Below, in pieces: positions 25,491 to 34,388 of a stretch of DNA of 64,000 nucleotides. Numbering within the stretch: the first letter of the stretch is position 1; each line of letters starts with the position of its first letter. The notes below the pieces were generated by a model. It had not been told where the DNA came from. It saw nothing but the letters and a program-made list of their open reading frames with translations, and ran no database searches. Source of the DNA: Thioalkalivibrio sp. ALE14. GTDB lineage: Bacteria; Pseudomonadota; Gammaproteobacteria; Ectothiorhodospirales; Ectothiorhodospiraceae. Where the stretch lies: positions 186,001-250,000 of the forward strand of contig NZ_AQXY01000030.1 in assembly GCF_000376845.1 (NCBI RefSeq). Reading direction: 5' to 3'. The translations under genes were made by a program, and so were the position numbers.

Positions 25491-26996
25491 TCAGTGCCCG
25501 CCCGGTCCCAGGTCGGCGCCCTTGTCGTGCTGCGCGAGCTTGTCGTGGAGTTCGCCGCTTTCGCCGCGCGGCGCCTTTACCTCGACCTCCATGCCGTTGC
25601 GGCGGAACTTGCCGACGACCTTGTCGATCGCGGCTACCGCCGAGCTGTCCCACAGCGAGGCGCGGGTCAGGTCGATCTCGACGTTGTGGATGCGTTCGCG
25701 GTAGTCGAAGCTGTCGATGAACTTGTCCACGGCGACGAAGAAAAGCTGGCCGCGAACGGTATAGATGCGGGTCTTGCCGTCCTCCGACAGGTCGCTTTTC
25801 ACTTCCACCGCCTTGACCATCTTGCGTGCGAAGAAGATCGCCGAGAGCAGCACGCCGGCGAACACGCCCATCGACAGGTCGTGGGTGATCACGGTGACCG
25901 CTACGGTCACGATCAGCACCACGGCGTCGGTGCGCGGCAGCTTGTGCAGGGTGGTCAGGGAGCCCCAGTCGAAGGTGGCGATGGAGACCATGATCATCAC
26001 CGCGACCAGTGCGGCCATCGGGATGATGGAGACCAGATCGCCCAGCACCAGGATGAAGAACAGCAGGAACAGGCCGGCTGACAGGGTCGACAGCCGACCG
26101 AGACCGCCGGACTTGATGTTGATGACCGACTGGCCAATCATCGCGCAGCCGGCCATGCCGCCGAAGAAGCCGGTGACGATATTGGCGATACCCTGTCCCT
26201 GGGCCTCGCGGTTCTTGCCGGAGGGGGTGTCGGTCAGGTCATCGAGGATCGAGGCTGTCAGCAGCGACTCCAGCAGACCAACGATCGCCAGCGCGAACGC
26301 GGTCGGGAAGATGATCTGCAGGGTCTCCAAGTTCCACGGGATGTCGGGGAACAGGAACACCGGCAGACCGGAGGGCAGGTCGCCCATGTCGCCGACTTCC
26401 AGCGTGGGCATGCCCATGTAGTAGACGACGGCGGTTAGCGCGATGATCGCGACCAGCGGTGGCGGCAGGAGCTTCGGGTAGCCGGGGATCATCGGCAGGC
26501 CGTAGAGGATGATCAGGCCGGCCGCGACCAGTGCCCACATGGTGGTGTCGCCATCCACCAGGTACGGCACCTGGGACAGGAAGATCAGGATGGCCAGCGC
26601 GTTGACGAAGCCGACCAGCACCGTTCGGGGGATGAACATCATGTAGCGCGCGAGCTTGGCCCACGAGAACAGGAGCTGGATGATCCCGGTCAGGATCGTG
26701 GCCGCCAGTAGGTACTGCAGCCCGTGCTCGGCCACCAGCGTGACCGTGAGCAGGGCCATCGCCCCGGTTGCCGCCGAGATCATTCCGGGGCGCCCGCCGG
26801 CGAAGGCGATCACCACGGCCATCGTGAACGAGGCGTACAGGCCCACGCTCGGATCCACGCCGGCAATGATGGAGAAGGCGATCGCTTCCGGGATCAGGGC
26901 CAGTGCGACCACGATCCCGGCGATCAGGTCGCCGCGGACGTTGAAGAACCAGACCTTGCGCTGGCGGGACAGGAAGTCTTGTATGGTCTGCTGCAC
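25491..26996 (-). CDS. SulP-family anion transporter with STAS domain
   Basis: The 501-aa protein has 10-12 hydrophobic segments. The SulP N-terminal signature is [25 protein letters not shown] (about 34-58), and a C-terminal STAS domain runs from about 400 to 490 ([20 protein letters not shown]). The family exchanges sulfate, bicarbonate or other anions; the compact form and short N-terminus recall Na+-driven bicarbonate carriers of the BicA type. For an autotrophic sulfur oxidiser, bicarbonate uptake or sulfate export are both sensible; the sequence alone does not decide. It is divergent from a UspA protein, and some SulP systems work with Usp-like partners. Confidence 0.87.
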   Translation of the reverse strand: MQQTIQDFLSRQRKVWFFNVRGDLIAGIVVALALIPEAIAFSIIAGVDPSVGLYASFTMAVVIAFAGGRPGMISAATGAMALLTVTLVAEHGLQYLLAATILTGIIQLLFSWAKLARYMMFIPRTVLVGFVNALAILIFLSQVPYLVDGDTTMWALVAAGLIILYGLPMIPGYPKLLPPPLVAIIALTAVVYYMGMPTLEVGDMGDLPSGLPVFLFPDIPWNLETLQIIFPTAFALAIVGLLESLLTASILDDLTDTPSGKNREAQGQGIANIVTGFFGGMAGCAMIGQSVINIKSGGLGRLSTLSAGLFLLFFILVLGDLVSIIPMAALVAVMIMVSIATFDWGSLTTLHKLPRTDAVVLIVTVAVTVITHDLSMGVFAGVLLSAIFFARKMVKAVEVKSDLSEDGKTRIYTVRGQLFFVAVDKFIDSFDYRERIHNVEIDLTRASLWDSSAVAAIDKVVGKFRRNGMEVEVKAPRGESGELHDKLAQHDKGADLGPGGH

Positions 26997-27305
26997 GTTG
27001 CGTTCCCCAATACCGGTGCGCGCCGAAGCCGACCAGGGTCGGGATCAACGGGTGAACGAACAGGTACCAGAGACTTTGGGAGACGCCGATCCACGCGAAG
27101 GGTTGGATCGGTGCTTCCCCGGGAAGTAGCCGGGCCCGGTTGCCACCAGTGGATGGCGCGGTTGCAAGCGGTTCGTTGCCAGTACAGACTGAGAACCGCT
27201 CAGGAAAGGCGCGAAATTGTACCACTCCATTAGTCGGTTCTGAAATTTTCATGACCCCGAGCGGATGCGCCGGGTCGGTTTCATGCGATCACAAAGGGTA
27301 TCCCC
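26997..27305. other. Divergent intergenic region between sulP and uspA (309 bp)
   Basis: No ORF is supported. The uspA-proximal part holds a 7-bp inverted repeat, AGAACCG (27192-27198) and CGGTTCT (27235-27241), flanking an AT-rich stretch (GAAATTGTACCACTCC). Both promoters must lie here, but no clear -35/-10 pair stands out. Confidence 0.4.
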
Positions 27306-27794
27306 ATGCTGCAGCGCGTCATCATCGCCATCGACTTCTCGCCCGCCTCGGCCGCGGCCCTGGCGGTCGCCCGCCAGCACTGCACAGGGGCGAAGAAGCG
27401 GTTGCTCTACGTGATGAAGCCATCGGAAGTGGCCGGTCCCAGCTCCGCCGGTGCGTTCAGTGGTGCGGGGTCTTCGCCGCTGAACGCGAAGGCAATGCGC
27501 AACTCGGCGGAAGAGAAGGTGCGTGCGCAGCTGCAGGAATGGGCGGAGGCAGACGACGATGTCGCCATCGCCGTGGGCAGCGCGCCGGAAGAGATCTCGC
27601 GCCACGCCGAGGAGTGGGGCGCGGACATGATCGTGATGGGGACCCGCGGGCGCAGTCAGATCGCCAACATGCTCTCCGGCTCCGCGACTGAGTGGCTGGT
27701 TCGCAATGCGCGCCTGCCGGTGCTGGTGGTGCACGACGTGCCGCTGTCCGACTCGATGAAGGAAAAGCTGCCTCCAGAAGGCGCCGTCGACTGA
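27306..27794 (+). CDS. Universal stress protein (UspA family)
   Basis: The 162-aa single-domain Usp opens with VIIAIDFSPAS. The ATP-binding motif is G-x2-G-x9-G-S/T: MGTRGRSQIANMLSGSATEW (about 117-136). The internal segment from about 45 to 60 is an unusual Ser/Gly/Ala-rich loop (PSSAGAFSGAGSS). It probably binds ATP and acts as a stress or energy-state partner. It is divergent from the SulP transporter, which hints at regulation of that transporter by inference. Confidence 0.9.
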   Translation: MLQRVIIAIDFSPASAAALAVARQHCTGAKKRLLYVMKPSEVAGPSSAGAFSGAGSSPLNAKAMRNSAEEKVRAQLQEWAEADDDVAIAVGSAPEEISRHAEEWGADMIVMGTRGRSQIANMLSGSATEWLVRNARLPVLVVHDVPLSDSMKEKLPPEGAVD

Positions 27795-27818
27795 GCCGGC
27801 TCGCAGTTCTCCGACACG

Positions 27819-27848
27819 CAGAAGGCCCGCTTTCCAGCGGGCCTTCTG
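27819..27848 (+). terminator. Rho-independent terminator after uspA
   Basis: CAGAAGGCCCGCT (27819-27831) pairs perfectly with AGCGGGCCTTCTG (27836-27848) across TTCC, followed by CTTT. Confidence 0.85.
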
Positions 27849-27895
27849 CTTTGCGCGGCCCTTTGCGGTGTCGAGGATCCGGACATGCAGGAGGC

Positions 27896-27945
27896 CAGCC
27901 TCTGGCCGATGGGGCGTTGATCAAGCCCCATCGCTCAGAGGGCTG
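27896..27945. repeat. REP-like palindromic hairpin
   Basis: This is a two-tier inverted repeat. The outer arms are CAGCCTCTG (27896-27904) and CAGAGGGCTG (27936-27945), complementary apart from one extra base. The inner arms are CGATGGGGC (27907-27915) and GCCCCATCG (27925-27933), with GTTGATCAA as loop. It is followed by GAGCTCCTACGGG, a flank often seen with gammaproteobacterial REP sequences. Copy number elsewhere is unknown. Confidence 0.6.
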
Positions 27946-28010
27946 AGCTCCTACGGGTTCGAGGCCCCGCCCACAGGGAGGGGCGAGTCACCGGTGTTGT
28001 GCGGGGCACC

Positions 28011-28110
28011 GTCATCGCGAGGCGCGCAGCGTCGTGGCGATCTTCTGACGCAACCGTCGCCCCGACCAGGTGTGCAAACGTCAGGGGGGTACAGGCTTCC
28101 TCGCCATGAC
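28011..28110. mobile_element. MITE-like repeat element C1
   Basis: The ends GTCATCGCGAGG (28011-28022) and CCTCGCCATGAC (28099-28110) are 12-bp terminal inverted repeats with one mismatch, the same end motif as elements A and B. The interior is a different 76-bp sequence. No coding capacity. Confidence 0.65.
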
Positions 28111-28126
28111 GTCGCTTTCGATCCCC

Positions 28127-28243
28127 GTCATGGCGAGGCCCGCGAGGGCCGTGGCCATCTCTGGATGCAGCCCGGGGCGCTGGCTCCGACGGGTAACGGG
28201 CAGGAGCTCGAGATCGCCACGGCGCTTCGCGCCTTGCGATGAC
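28127..28243. mobile_element. MITE-like repeat element C2
   Basis: The ends GTCATGGCGAGG (28127-28138) and CCTTGCGATGAC (28232-28243) are imperfect terminal inverted repeats of the GTCATNGCGAGG family. It starts 16 bp after C1, so two elements lie in tandem. Together with the terminator and the REP-like hairpin they fill the 477-bp gap between uspA and moaA; no gene is seen there. Confidence 0.62.
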
Positions 28244-28271
28244 GAGCCGGTGGGCGGGCCTCGCCGTGACG

Positions 28272-29315
28272 TCAGCCGCCGGTCATGGACATGAAGCGCA
28301 TGACTTTTTCCGGGCGCTCGGAGAATTCGTGGCGTTCCGGTTTCAGGTTGATGGCCTGGACCACCAGGTCCTCCAGCTCGGAATCGGTGCAGCCCTCGCG
28401 CAGGTAGGGGCGCAGGTTCAGGCTGTGGTCGTTGCCCAGGCAGGTGTAGATGGTGCCGTCCACCGACAGGCGCACGCGGTTGCAGGTGTCGCAGAAGTGC
28501 TGCGAGATCGGGGTGATGAAGCCGATGCGCACGTCGGTATCCGGGATCTGCATGTAGCGTGCCGGGCCACCCCCGGGCATCACCCCGGGCACCAGGTTGT
28601 AGCGTTCCTCCAGGCGGGCGCGTACGTCCTGGAGGTTCACGTAATGGCCTTCTTTCGCCTCACGCCCGGTGTCGCCCATCGGCATGGTCTCGATGAAGCG
28701 CAGGGTGAACCCGTGTTCGATGCAGAAGTCGACCATGTCCTCGACCTCCGGCTCGTTGATACCACCCATCACGACCATGTTGATCTTGATCGGGTCGAGC
28801 CCCGCGGCCTTGGAGGCCATCAGCCCGTTCAGCACCTTCTCCAGCTTGCCGCCGGTGATCTCCTTGAAGACCTCGGGCTTGAGCGAGTCGAGACTGACAT
28901 TGATGCGGCCCACGCCGGCGTCCTTGAGCTCCTGCGCGTGGCGTGCCATGCGCGTGGCGTTGGTGGACAGCGAGATGTCGTCGATGCCGGGCAGGGCGTG
29001 CAGGCGTGCGGCCAGGTCCGGGAGGTTCTTGCGTACGAGCGGCTCGCCGCCGGTCAGGCGCACGCGCCGGGTGCCCAGGCGACCGAAGGCCCCCATCACG
29101 CGTTCGATCTCCTCGAAACTGAGCCAGTGATCCGGCTCCTCGAAGTCGCGAAAGCCCTTGGGCATGCAGTAGAAGCAGCGCAGGTCGCAGCGGTCCGTGA
29201 CCGACAGCCGGACGTACTCGATTCGGCGTCCGAAGGCGTCTACCAGGGCGTTCTCGTCCTTGAAGGGGCGTTCCATGGGGCGATCCGTGCTGTCGATGGG
29301 GGCGATATGTTTCAT
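28272..29315 (-). CDS. moaA: GTP 3',8-cyclase (molybdenum cofactor synthesis)
   Basis: The 347-aa radical-SAM enzyme performs the first step of molybdopterin synthesis, GTP to 3',8-cyclo-7,8-dihydro-GTP. The N-terminal cluster is Cys43/47/50 (CDLRCFYC). The second C-terminal cluster is FCDTCNRVRLSVDGTIYTC. The protein ends in the double glycine (MTGG) needed for catalysis. Three Met codons lie near the start; 29315 (MKHIAP) is used, without a clear ribosome-binding site. It is divergent from soe copy 2, whose catalytic subunit needs this cofactor. Confidence 0.95.
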   Translation of the reverse strand: MKHIAPIDSTDRPMERPFKDENALVDAFGRRIEYVRLSVTDRCDLRCFYCMPKGFRDFEEPDHWLSFEEIERVMGAFGRLGTRRVRLTGGEPLVRKNLPDLAARLHALPGIDDISLSTNATRMARHAQELKDAGVGRINVSLDSLKPEVFKEITGGKLEKVLNGLMASKAAGLDPIKINMVVMGGINEPEVEDMVDFCIEHGFTLRFIETMPMGDTGREAKEGHYVNLQDVRARLEERYNLVPGVMPGGGPARYMQIPDTDVRIGFITPISQHFCDTCNRVRLSVDGTIYTCLGNDHSLNLRPYLREGCTDSELEDLVVQAINLKPERHEFSERPEKVMRFMSMTGG

Positions 29316-29402
29316 CACACACATCGTAGACCACTTTTCCGGGAACGCAACAACAATGCCCCAGGCCGGATGTGGCAATAAACAAAATCTCTCACAGATA
29401 GA

Positions 29403-29481
29403 GTTTGCTTATTTCAAGATAAGAACTTTTCGTTGGTCAAAAGCCCTGTTAATGGCCAGTATGTCGCCTGAATAAGCAAAC
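29403..29481 (+). promoter_or_regulatory. Spaced inverted repeat in the moaA / soeA2 promoter region
   Basis: GTTTGCTTATT (29403-29413) and AATAAGCAAAC (29471-29481) are perfect 11-bp reverse complements 57 bp apart. The second arm ends 22 bases before the soeA2 start. The region is AT-rich against a GC-rich background. The arms could be two sites for one regulator, or a long-range hairpin in the leader. No known regulator consensus is matched. Confidence 0.5.
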
Positions 29482-29503
29482 CGTGATCTATGGGGTCGTC
29501 TGA

Positions 29504-32410
29504 ATGAGTGCGTTGCCCGAATTCGAGAACCACAGCGAGCAGGAAATCAAGTACACCACCTGCTATATGTGTGCCTGCCGCTGCGGCATCAAGGTTACCG
29601 TCCAGAACAACAAGGTCCGCTATATCCAGGGGAACCGGCACCACCCGATCAACAAGGGTGTGCTCTGTGCCAAGGGTAACGCGGGGATCATGAAGCAGCA
29701 GTCCCCCGCGCGCCTGCAGCAGCCGATGCGCCGCAAGCCGGGCACCGAGCGCGGTGCCGGCGAGTTCGAGCCGATCTCCTGGGACGAGGCCATCGACACC
29801 CTGTCCGAACGTCTGCAGAAGATCCGCGAGACCGACCCGCGCAAGCTGGCGTTCTTTACCGGCCGTGACCAGATGCAGGCCCTGACCGGCCTGTGGGCGA
29901 CCCAGTTCGGCACCTACAACTGGGCAGCCCATGGCGGCTTCTGCTCGGTGAACATGGCGACCGGTGGCCTGTATACCACCGGCTTCGCCTTCTGGGAATT
30001 CGGCGACCCCGACTGGGACCGCACCAAGTACCACATGCTCTGGGGCGTGGCGGAAGACCATGCCTCCAACCCGATCAAGATCGGTCTGGAAAAGCTCAAG
30101 CGCAGTGGCGGCAAGTTCGTGGCCATCAACCCGGTGCGCACCGGCTACCAGGCGATCGCCGACGAGTGGGTGGGCATCAAGCCCGGTACCGACGGCCTGT
30201 TCGCGCTGTCGATGCTGCACGTGCTGCTGAAGAACGACCAGTTCGACTGGGACTTCCTGGTGCGCTACACCAACGCCACCCAGCTCGTGGTGCAGACCCC
30301 GGGGCAGAAGGGCGACGGCCTGATCCTGCGTGACGACGATGGCAACCCGCTGGTGTGGGAACTGGAGCAGGAGGCCTTCGTCGACGGCAGCCAGGTGGAT
30401 ATCAAGCCGGCTTTGTTCGGCGAATACACCGCCCCGGACGGCCGCCCGGTCAAGACCGTCATGACCCTGCTGGCCGAGCGCTACCTGTCGGACGAGTATT
30501 CCCCGGAGAACACCGAAGAAGTCACCGGTGTGCCGGCCAAGCAGACCGAGCGCCTGGCGCTGGAGATGGCCCACGTCGCCTTCAAGGAGACCATCGAGCT
30601 CGATATCGAGTGGACCGACTCCTGGGGCCGCAAGCACGACAAGGTGTTCGGGCGTCCGGTGTCCATGCATGCGATGCGCGGCATCTCCGCGCACTCCAAC
30701 GGCTTCCAGACCTGCCGCGCGATCCACCTGCTGCAGATCATGCTCGGCTCGGTGGACTGCCCCGGTGGCCACCTGGCCAAGCCGCCGTATCCGAAGCATG
30801 TCCCGCCGGGCATCAAGCCGGCCAAGGAATGCGCGCCGAACACCCCGCTGAAGAGCCCGCCGCTCGGTTTCCCGACCGCGCCGGAGGACCTGGTCATCGA
30901 TGACGACGGCAACCCGCTGCGCATCGACAAGGCCTTCTCCTGGGATGCGCCGATCTCCAACCATGGCCTGATGCACATGGTGGTGACCAACGCGGTCAAC
31001 GGCGATCCCTATCCGATCGACACGCTCATCTTCTTCATGGCGAACATGTCGTGGAACTCCTCCATGAACACCGCCGAAGTGATGGACATGCTGCGGGCGA
31101 AGGACGAGAACGGCGAGTACAAGATCCCGTTCCTCGTCGTCTCGGATGCGTTCCACTCGGAGACGGTCAACTTCGCCGACCTGGTGCTGCCGGATACCAC
31201 CTATCTGGAGCGCTACGACACCATCTCCATGCTGGACCGCCCGATCTCCGAGCCGGCCGCGGCGGCGGATTCCATCCGTCACCCGATCCTCGAAGTCGAC
31301 CGCAACGTGCGTCCGTGGCAGGAGGTTATGGTCGAGCTGGCCGGGCGTCTGAAGTTCCCGGCGTTCACCAAGGACGACGGCAGCCGCAAGTTCGCCGACT
31401 ACAAGGACTTCATCGTCAATTACGAGAAGGAGCCGGGCATCGGCTTCCTGTCCGGTTACCGCGGCAAGGATGGCAAGACCCATCTGCGTGGCGAGCCGAA
31501 CCCGAAGCAGTGGGAGGCGTACATCGAGAACCAGGGGTTCTTCGTCCATCACCTGGCGCCGAACCAGCAGTTCTACCGCTTCGCCAACAAGGACTACCTG
31601 GAGCTGGCCAAGCACGCCGGCTGGGTGGGCAAGACCGATCCGATCACGATCGAGCTCTACTCCGAGACCCAGCAGCGCTTCAAGCTGGCCGGCCAGGGGC
31701 TTTACGACGGCCCGCAGCCGACCAAGCAGGAACACAAGGATCGTCTGACGCAGTTCTTCGATCCGCTGCCGATTTGGCACAAGCCACTGGAGCAGACCCG
31801 TATCGACGAGGACGAGTACCCGTTCTACGCGGTCAACCAGCGTCCGATGTTCATGTACCACTCCTGGGATTCGCAGAACGCCTGGCTGCGCCAGATCTGC
31901 GCCCAGAACTACCTGTACATGAACCGTGGCAAGGCGCAGTCGATGGGCATCGAGGACATGTCCTGGGTCTGGCTCGAGTCGCACAACGGCAAGATCCGTG
32001 TGCAGGTCAAGCTGATCGAGGGTTGCGAGCCGAATACCGTCTGGACCTGGAATGCGATCGGCAAGCAGAAGGGCGCCTGGGGCCTGAAGCCGGAGGCGAA
32101 CGAGTCCAACAAGGGCTTCCTGATGAACCACCTGATCAGCGAACTGCTGCCGAAGAAGGGCGATCCGGTGGACAACATCACCAACTCCGACCCGGTGACC
32201 GGCCAGGCCGCGTGGTACGACCTGAAGGTCAGGATCACGCCGGCGGATCCGGACGAGGCCAGCACCTGGCCCGATTTCGACACGATCAAGCCGGCCCCCG
32301 GCATGTCCGAGGCCCCGGACCAGCTGCGCTACGCGGCGCACAAGCCGGTGCACCTGAATCGCTCCATCCGCGACGTGCTGACCCGCGGTTCGCTGGACGA
32401 AGACAAGTAA
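29504..32410 (+). CDS. soeA: SoeA-type molybdopterin sulfite dehydrogenase catalytic subunit, copy 2
   Basis: The 968-aa paralogue of the 8448-11312 product is collinear with it throughout. The [4Fe-4S] ligands are Cys20/23/27/55 and the HGGFCSVNMA motif places Cys147 as probable Mo ligand. Shared blocks include FTGRDQMQALTGL, EFEPISW and SDPVTGQAAWYD, near the C-terminus. There is no Tat signal, so the enzyme is cytoplasmic. Unlike copy 1, it has a basic C-terminal extension (VHLNRSIRDVLTRG). It heads the operon soeA-soeB-soeC and is divergent from moaA. Which copy is the main sulfite dehydrogenase, and whether the other takes a different sulfur substrate, is open. Confidence 0.84.
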   Translation: MSALPEFENHSEQEIKYTTCYMCACRCGIKVTVQNNKVRYIQGNRHHPINKGVLCAKGNAGIMKQQSPARLQQPMRRKPGTERGAGEFEPISWDEAIDTLSERLQKIRETDPRKLAFFTGRDQMQALTGLWATQFGTYNWAAHGGFCSVNMATGGLYTTGFAFWEFGDPDWDRTKYHMLWGVAEDHASNPIKIGLEKLKRSGGKFVAINPVRTGYQAIADEWVGIKPGTDGLFALSMLHVLLKNDQFDWDFLVRYTNATQLVVQTPGQKGDGLILRDDDGNPLVWELEQEAFVDGSQVDIKPALFGEYTAPDGRPVKTVMTLLAERYLSDEYSPENTEEVTGVPAKQTERLALEMAHVAFKETIELDIEWTDSWGRKHDKVFGRPVSMHAMRGISAHSNGFQTCRAIHLLQIMLGSVDCPGGHLAKPPYPKHVPPGIKPAKECAPNTPLKSPPLGFPTAPEDLVIDDDGNPLRIDKAFSWDAPISNHGLMHMVVTNAVNGDPYPIDTLIFFMANMSWNSSMNTAEVMDMLRAKDENGEYKIPFLVVSDAFHSETVNFADLVLPDTTYLERYDTISMLDRPISEPAAAADSIRHPILEVDRNVRPWQEVMVELAGRLKFPAFTKDDGSRKFADYKDFIVNYEKEPGIGFLSGYRGKDGKTHLRGEPNPKQWEAYIENQGFFVHHLAPNQQFYRFANKDYLELAKHAGWVGKTDPITIELYSETQQRFKLAGQGLYDGPQPTKQEHKDRLTQFFDPLPIWHKPLEQTRIDEDEYPFYAVNQRPMFMYHSWDSQNAWLRQICAQNYLYMNRGKAQSMGIEDMSWVWLESHNGKIRVQVKLIEGCEPNTVWTWNAIGKQKGAWGLKPEANESNKGFLMNHLISELLPKKGDPVDNITNSDPVTGQAAWYDLKVRITPADPDEASTWPDFDTIKPAPGMSEAPDQLRYAAHKPVHLNRSIRDVLTRGSLDEDK

Positions 32411-32430
32411 ACGCCACGAACCCGGGACAT

Positions 32431-32452
32431 GCCGCCGGCAGCGACCGGCGGC
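32431..32452 (+). other. Intercistronic hairpin between soeA2 and soeB2
   Basis: GCCGCCGG (32431-32438) pairs with CCGGCGGC (32445-32452), loop CAGCGA. Copy 1 has overlapping soeA/soeB genes and no such gap, so relative subunit expression may differ between the two operons. Confidence 0.5.
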
Positions 32453-32477
32453 TCGAGAGAATTTGAGGAGTAGCTGT

Positions 32478-33173
32478 ATGCGACTTGGACTCGTAATCGA
32501 TATGGACACCTGCGTGGGCTGCCACGCCTGCGCGGTGGCCTGCAAGCAGTGGAACACCAGCGGCACCACCGGCGCGCTGACCGACTATCGCCCGTACGGC
32601 GAGGACCCCAGCGGCGTGTGGTTCAACCGCATTCGCCACTACGAAGTCGGGGATTACCCCAACAACAAGACCGTGAACATCCCGATGTCCTGCATGCACT
32701 GCCAGCATGCCGACTGCGTGAATGTCTGCCCGACCGGTGCCTCCTACAAGCGTCCGGAAGACGGCATCGTGCTGGTCGACCAGGACAAGTGCATGGGCTG
32801 CAACTACTGCGCCTGGGCCTGCCCCTACGGCGCGCGCGAGCTGGACCGCGAAGACGGCGTGATGAAGAAGTGCACGTTGTGCGTGGACCGCATCTACGAC
32901 GAGCAGCTGCCGCCGGAAGAGCGCCAGCCCGCCTGCGTGATCACCTGCCCGGCGCATGCCCGGTTCTTCGGTGATTTCGACGATGCCGACTCCGAAGTCA
33001 GCCGCCTGGTGCGCGAACGCGGCGGTGTGAAGCAGATGCCGGAGCTGGGCTACAAGCCGGTGAACACCTATCTGCCCCCGCGTATCACCCGCCCCATTCC
33101 CACCGACGACGTGCGGGCCAACAAGCTGGTCAGCTCGGTGAAGGACTGGGTCAACAAGATGGTCGCGCGCTAA
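32478..33173 (+). CDS. soeB: SoeB-type [4Fe-4S] electron-transfer subunit, copy 2
   Basis: The 231-aa four-cluster polyferredoxin opens MRLGLVIDMDTCVGCHACAV. Cys groups follow the same order as copy 1: CMHCQHADCVNVCPTGA, CMGCNYCAWACPYG and CTLCVDR...CVITCPAHA. It is 12 residues shorter than copy 1 and lacks the acidic C-terminal extension. The start at 32478 has GAGGAG seven bases upstream; the in-frame TTG at 32463 is rejected. It sits between soeA2 and soeC2. Confidence 0.9.
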   Translation: MRLGLVIDMDTCVGCHACAVACKQWNTSGTTGALTDYRPYGEDPSGVWFNRIRHYEVGDYPNNKTVNIPMSCMHCQHADCVNVCPTGASYKRPEDGIVLVDQDKCMGCNYCAWACPYGARELDREDGVMKKCTLCVDRIYDEQLPPEERQPACVITCPAHARFFGDFDDADSEVSRLVRERGGVKQMPELGYKPVNTYLPPRITRPIPTDDVRANKLVSSVKDWVNKMVAR

Positions 33174-33198
33174 GCGCGGCCCGAACGGGAGAATTCAT

Positions 33199-34248
33199 AT
33201 GCATCCGGCATTTTCCGTCATCCTGTTTACCGTCATCTCGGGTGCGGGCTACGGCCTGTTCATCCTGCTGGCGGCCTTCCACCTCGCGGGCATCGGCCCG
33301 GCGATGAGTCATGGCGAGCTGCTCGCGCACGGCTTCGCATCGCTGGGCATGATCACCCTGGGGCTGATCCTCTCCACCGGGCACCTGGCAAACAAGAAGA
33401 ACGCCTGGCGTTCCTTCATGCGCTTCAAGACCTCCTGGCTGTCCCGCGAGGCCGTGTTCGCAGTGCTGTTCTATCCGTTCGCCGGGATCTATGGCCTGGG
33501 CGTGCTGCTGCAGGGTTCGGCCATCGGGCCGCTGCCGGCGGTGGCCGGCTCGATCGCCGCGGTACTGGCCGTGGTGACCCTGTTCTCCACGGGCATGATC
33601 TACGGCTGTCTGAAGACCATCCGTCAGTGGAACACCGCGCTGACCCCGGCGAACTACATCATGCTGGGCATTGCCACCGGTTCCGCACTGTTTGCCGCCA
33701 TTGCCGCGGCGTTCGGCAATGCCACCACGATGCATGCCGGCGTGGCGATGGTCGCGCTGGTCGCGGCGGCGGTGCTGAAAGGCATCTACTACTTCTGGAT
33801 TTCGCGGGTCAACGGCCCGACCATCAACACCGCGACCACCTTCAACCGGGCCACCGTCCGGCTGCTGGATACCGGCCACACCGCCGGCACCTTCCTGACC
33901 GACGAATTCGGCTACGACCCGCGCAAGGACACCATCGACAACATCAAGATGGGCGTCTTCCTGCTCGGCTTTATCGCCCCGGTACTGGTCTTCGCTTCGA
34001 TCCTCTCCGGTGCACCCGCTGGCATCGCCTGGCTGGCGGCGGTCTCGAGTCTGGTCGGGATCGGCATGGAGCGCTGGCTGTTCTTCGCCGAGGCCAAGCA
34101 TGTGGTGCGTCTCTACCACGGTGCCCAGACCTGCACCGACTCCCTGGCCGAGCCGAGCCGTGTCGGCCCGGAAGTGGCCGCGGATACCCGCCGCGGCGAC
34201 GCGCCCCGCGGCGAGCTGGGCGATACGCCCGGGGGGTCCGGCTCCTGA
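33199..34248 (+). CDS. soeC: SoeC-type membrane anchor (DmsC family), copy 2
   Basis: The 349-aa anchor has about eight membrane helices. The opening MHPAFSVILFTVISGAGYGL and the loop SFMRFKTSWLSREAVF match copy 1 closely. A hydrophilic C-terminal tail of about 30 residues (ADTRRGDAPRGELGDTPGG) is absent from copy 1. The start ATG is preceded by GGGAGA. It delivers electrons from sulfite oxidation to quinone. A terminator follows 68 bp downstream. Confidence 0.87.
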   Translation: MHPAFSVILFTVISGAGYGLFILLAAFHLAGIGPAMSHGELLAHGFASLGMITLGLILSTGHLANKKNAWRSFMRFKTSWLSREAVFAVLFYPFAGIYGLGVLLQGSAIGPLPAVAGSIAAVLAVVTLFSTGMIYGCLKTIRQWNTALTPANYIMLGIATGSALFAAIAAAFGNATTMHAGVAMVALVAAAVLKGIYYFWISRVNGPTINTATTFNRATVRLLDTGHTAGTFLTDEFGYDPRKDTIDNIKMGVFLLGFIAPVLVFASILSGAPAGIAWLAAVSSLVGIGMERWLFFAEAKHVVRLYHGAQTCTDSLAEPSRVGPEVAADTRRGDAPRGELGDTPGGSGS

Positions 34249-34315
34249 TGCAGGCCCCGCGGGCTGTCCGGCTTGTCCGGCCGCCCGCGGGGGCTTCGAG
34301 CGACACAAAAGAACA

Positions 34316-34352
34316 GGCCAGGGCGGAGGTCATCCGATACCCTGGCCTTTTT
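34316..34352 (+). terminator. Rho-independent terminator of the soeABC copy 2 operon
   Basis: GGCCAGGG (34316-34323) pairs with CCCTGGCC (34340-34347) over a 16-base loop and is followed by TTTTT (34348-34352). Confidence 0.82.
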
Positions 34353-34388
34353 ATGTATGGGCGGGCCCCGGCAGCAGCTGGAGGCGTG

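Noticed and set aside
29414-32569. 1051-codon open frame on the minus strand opposite soeA copy 2
   Set aside because: Same type of antisense artefact; it covers exactly the real gene and has no recognisable domain.
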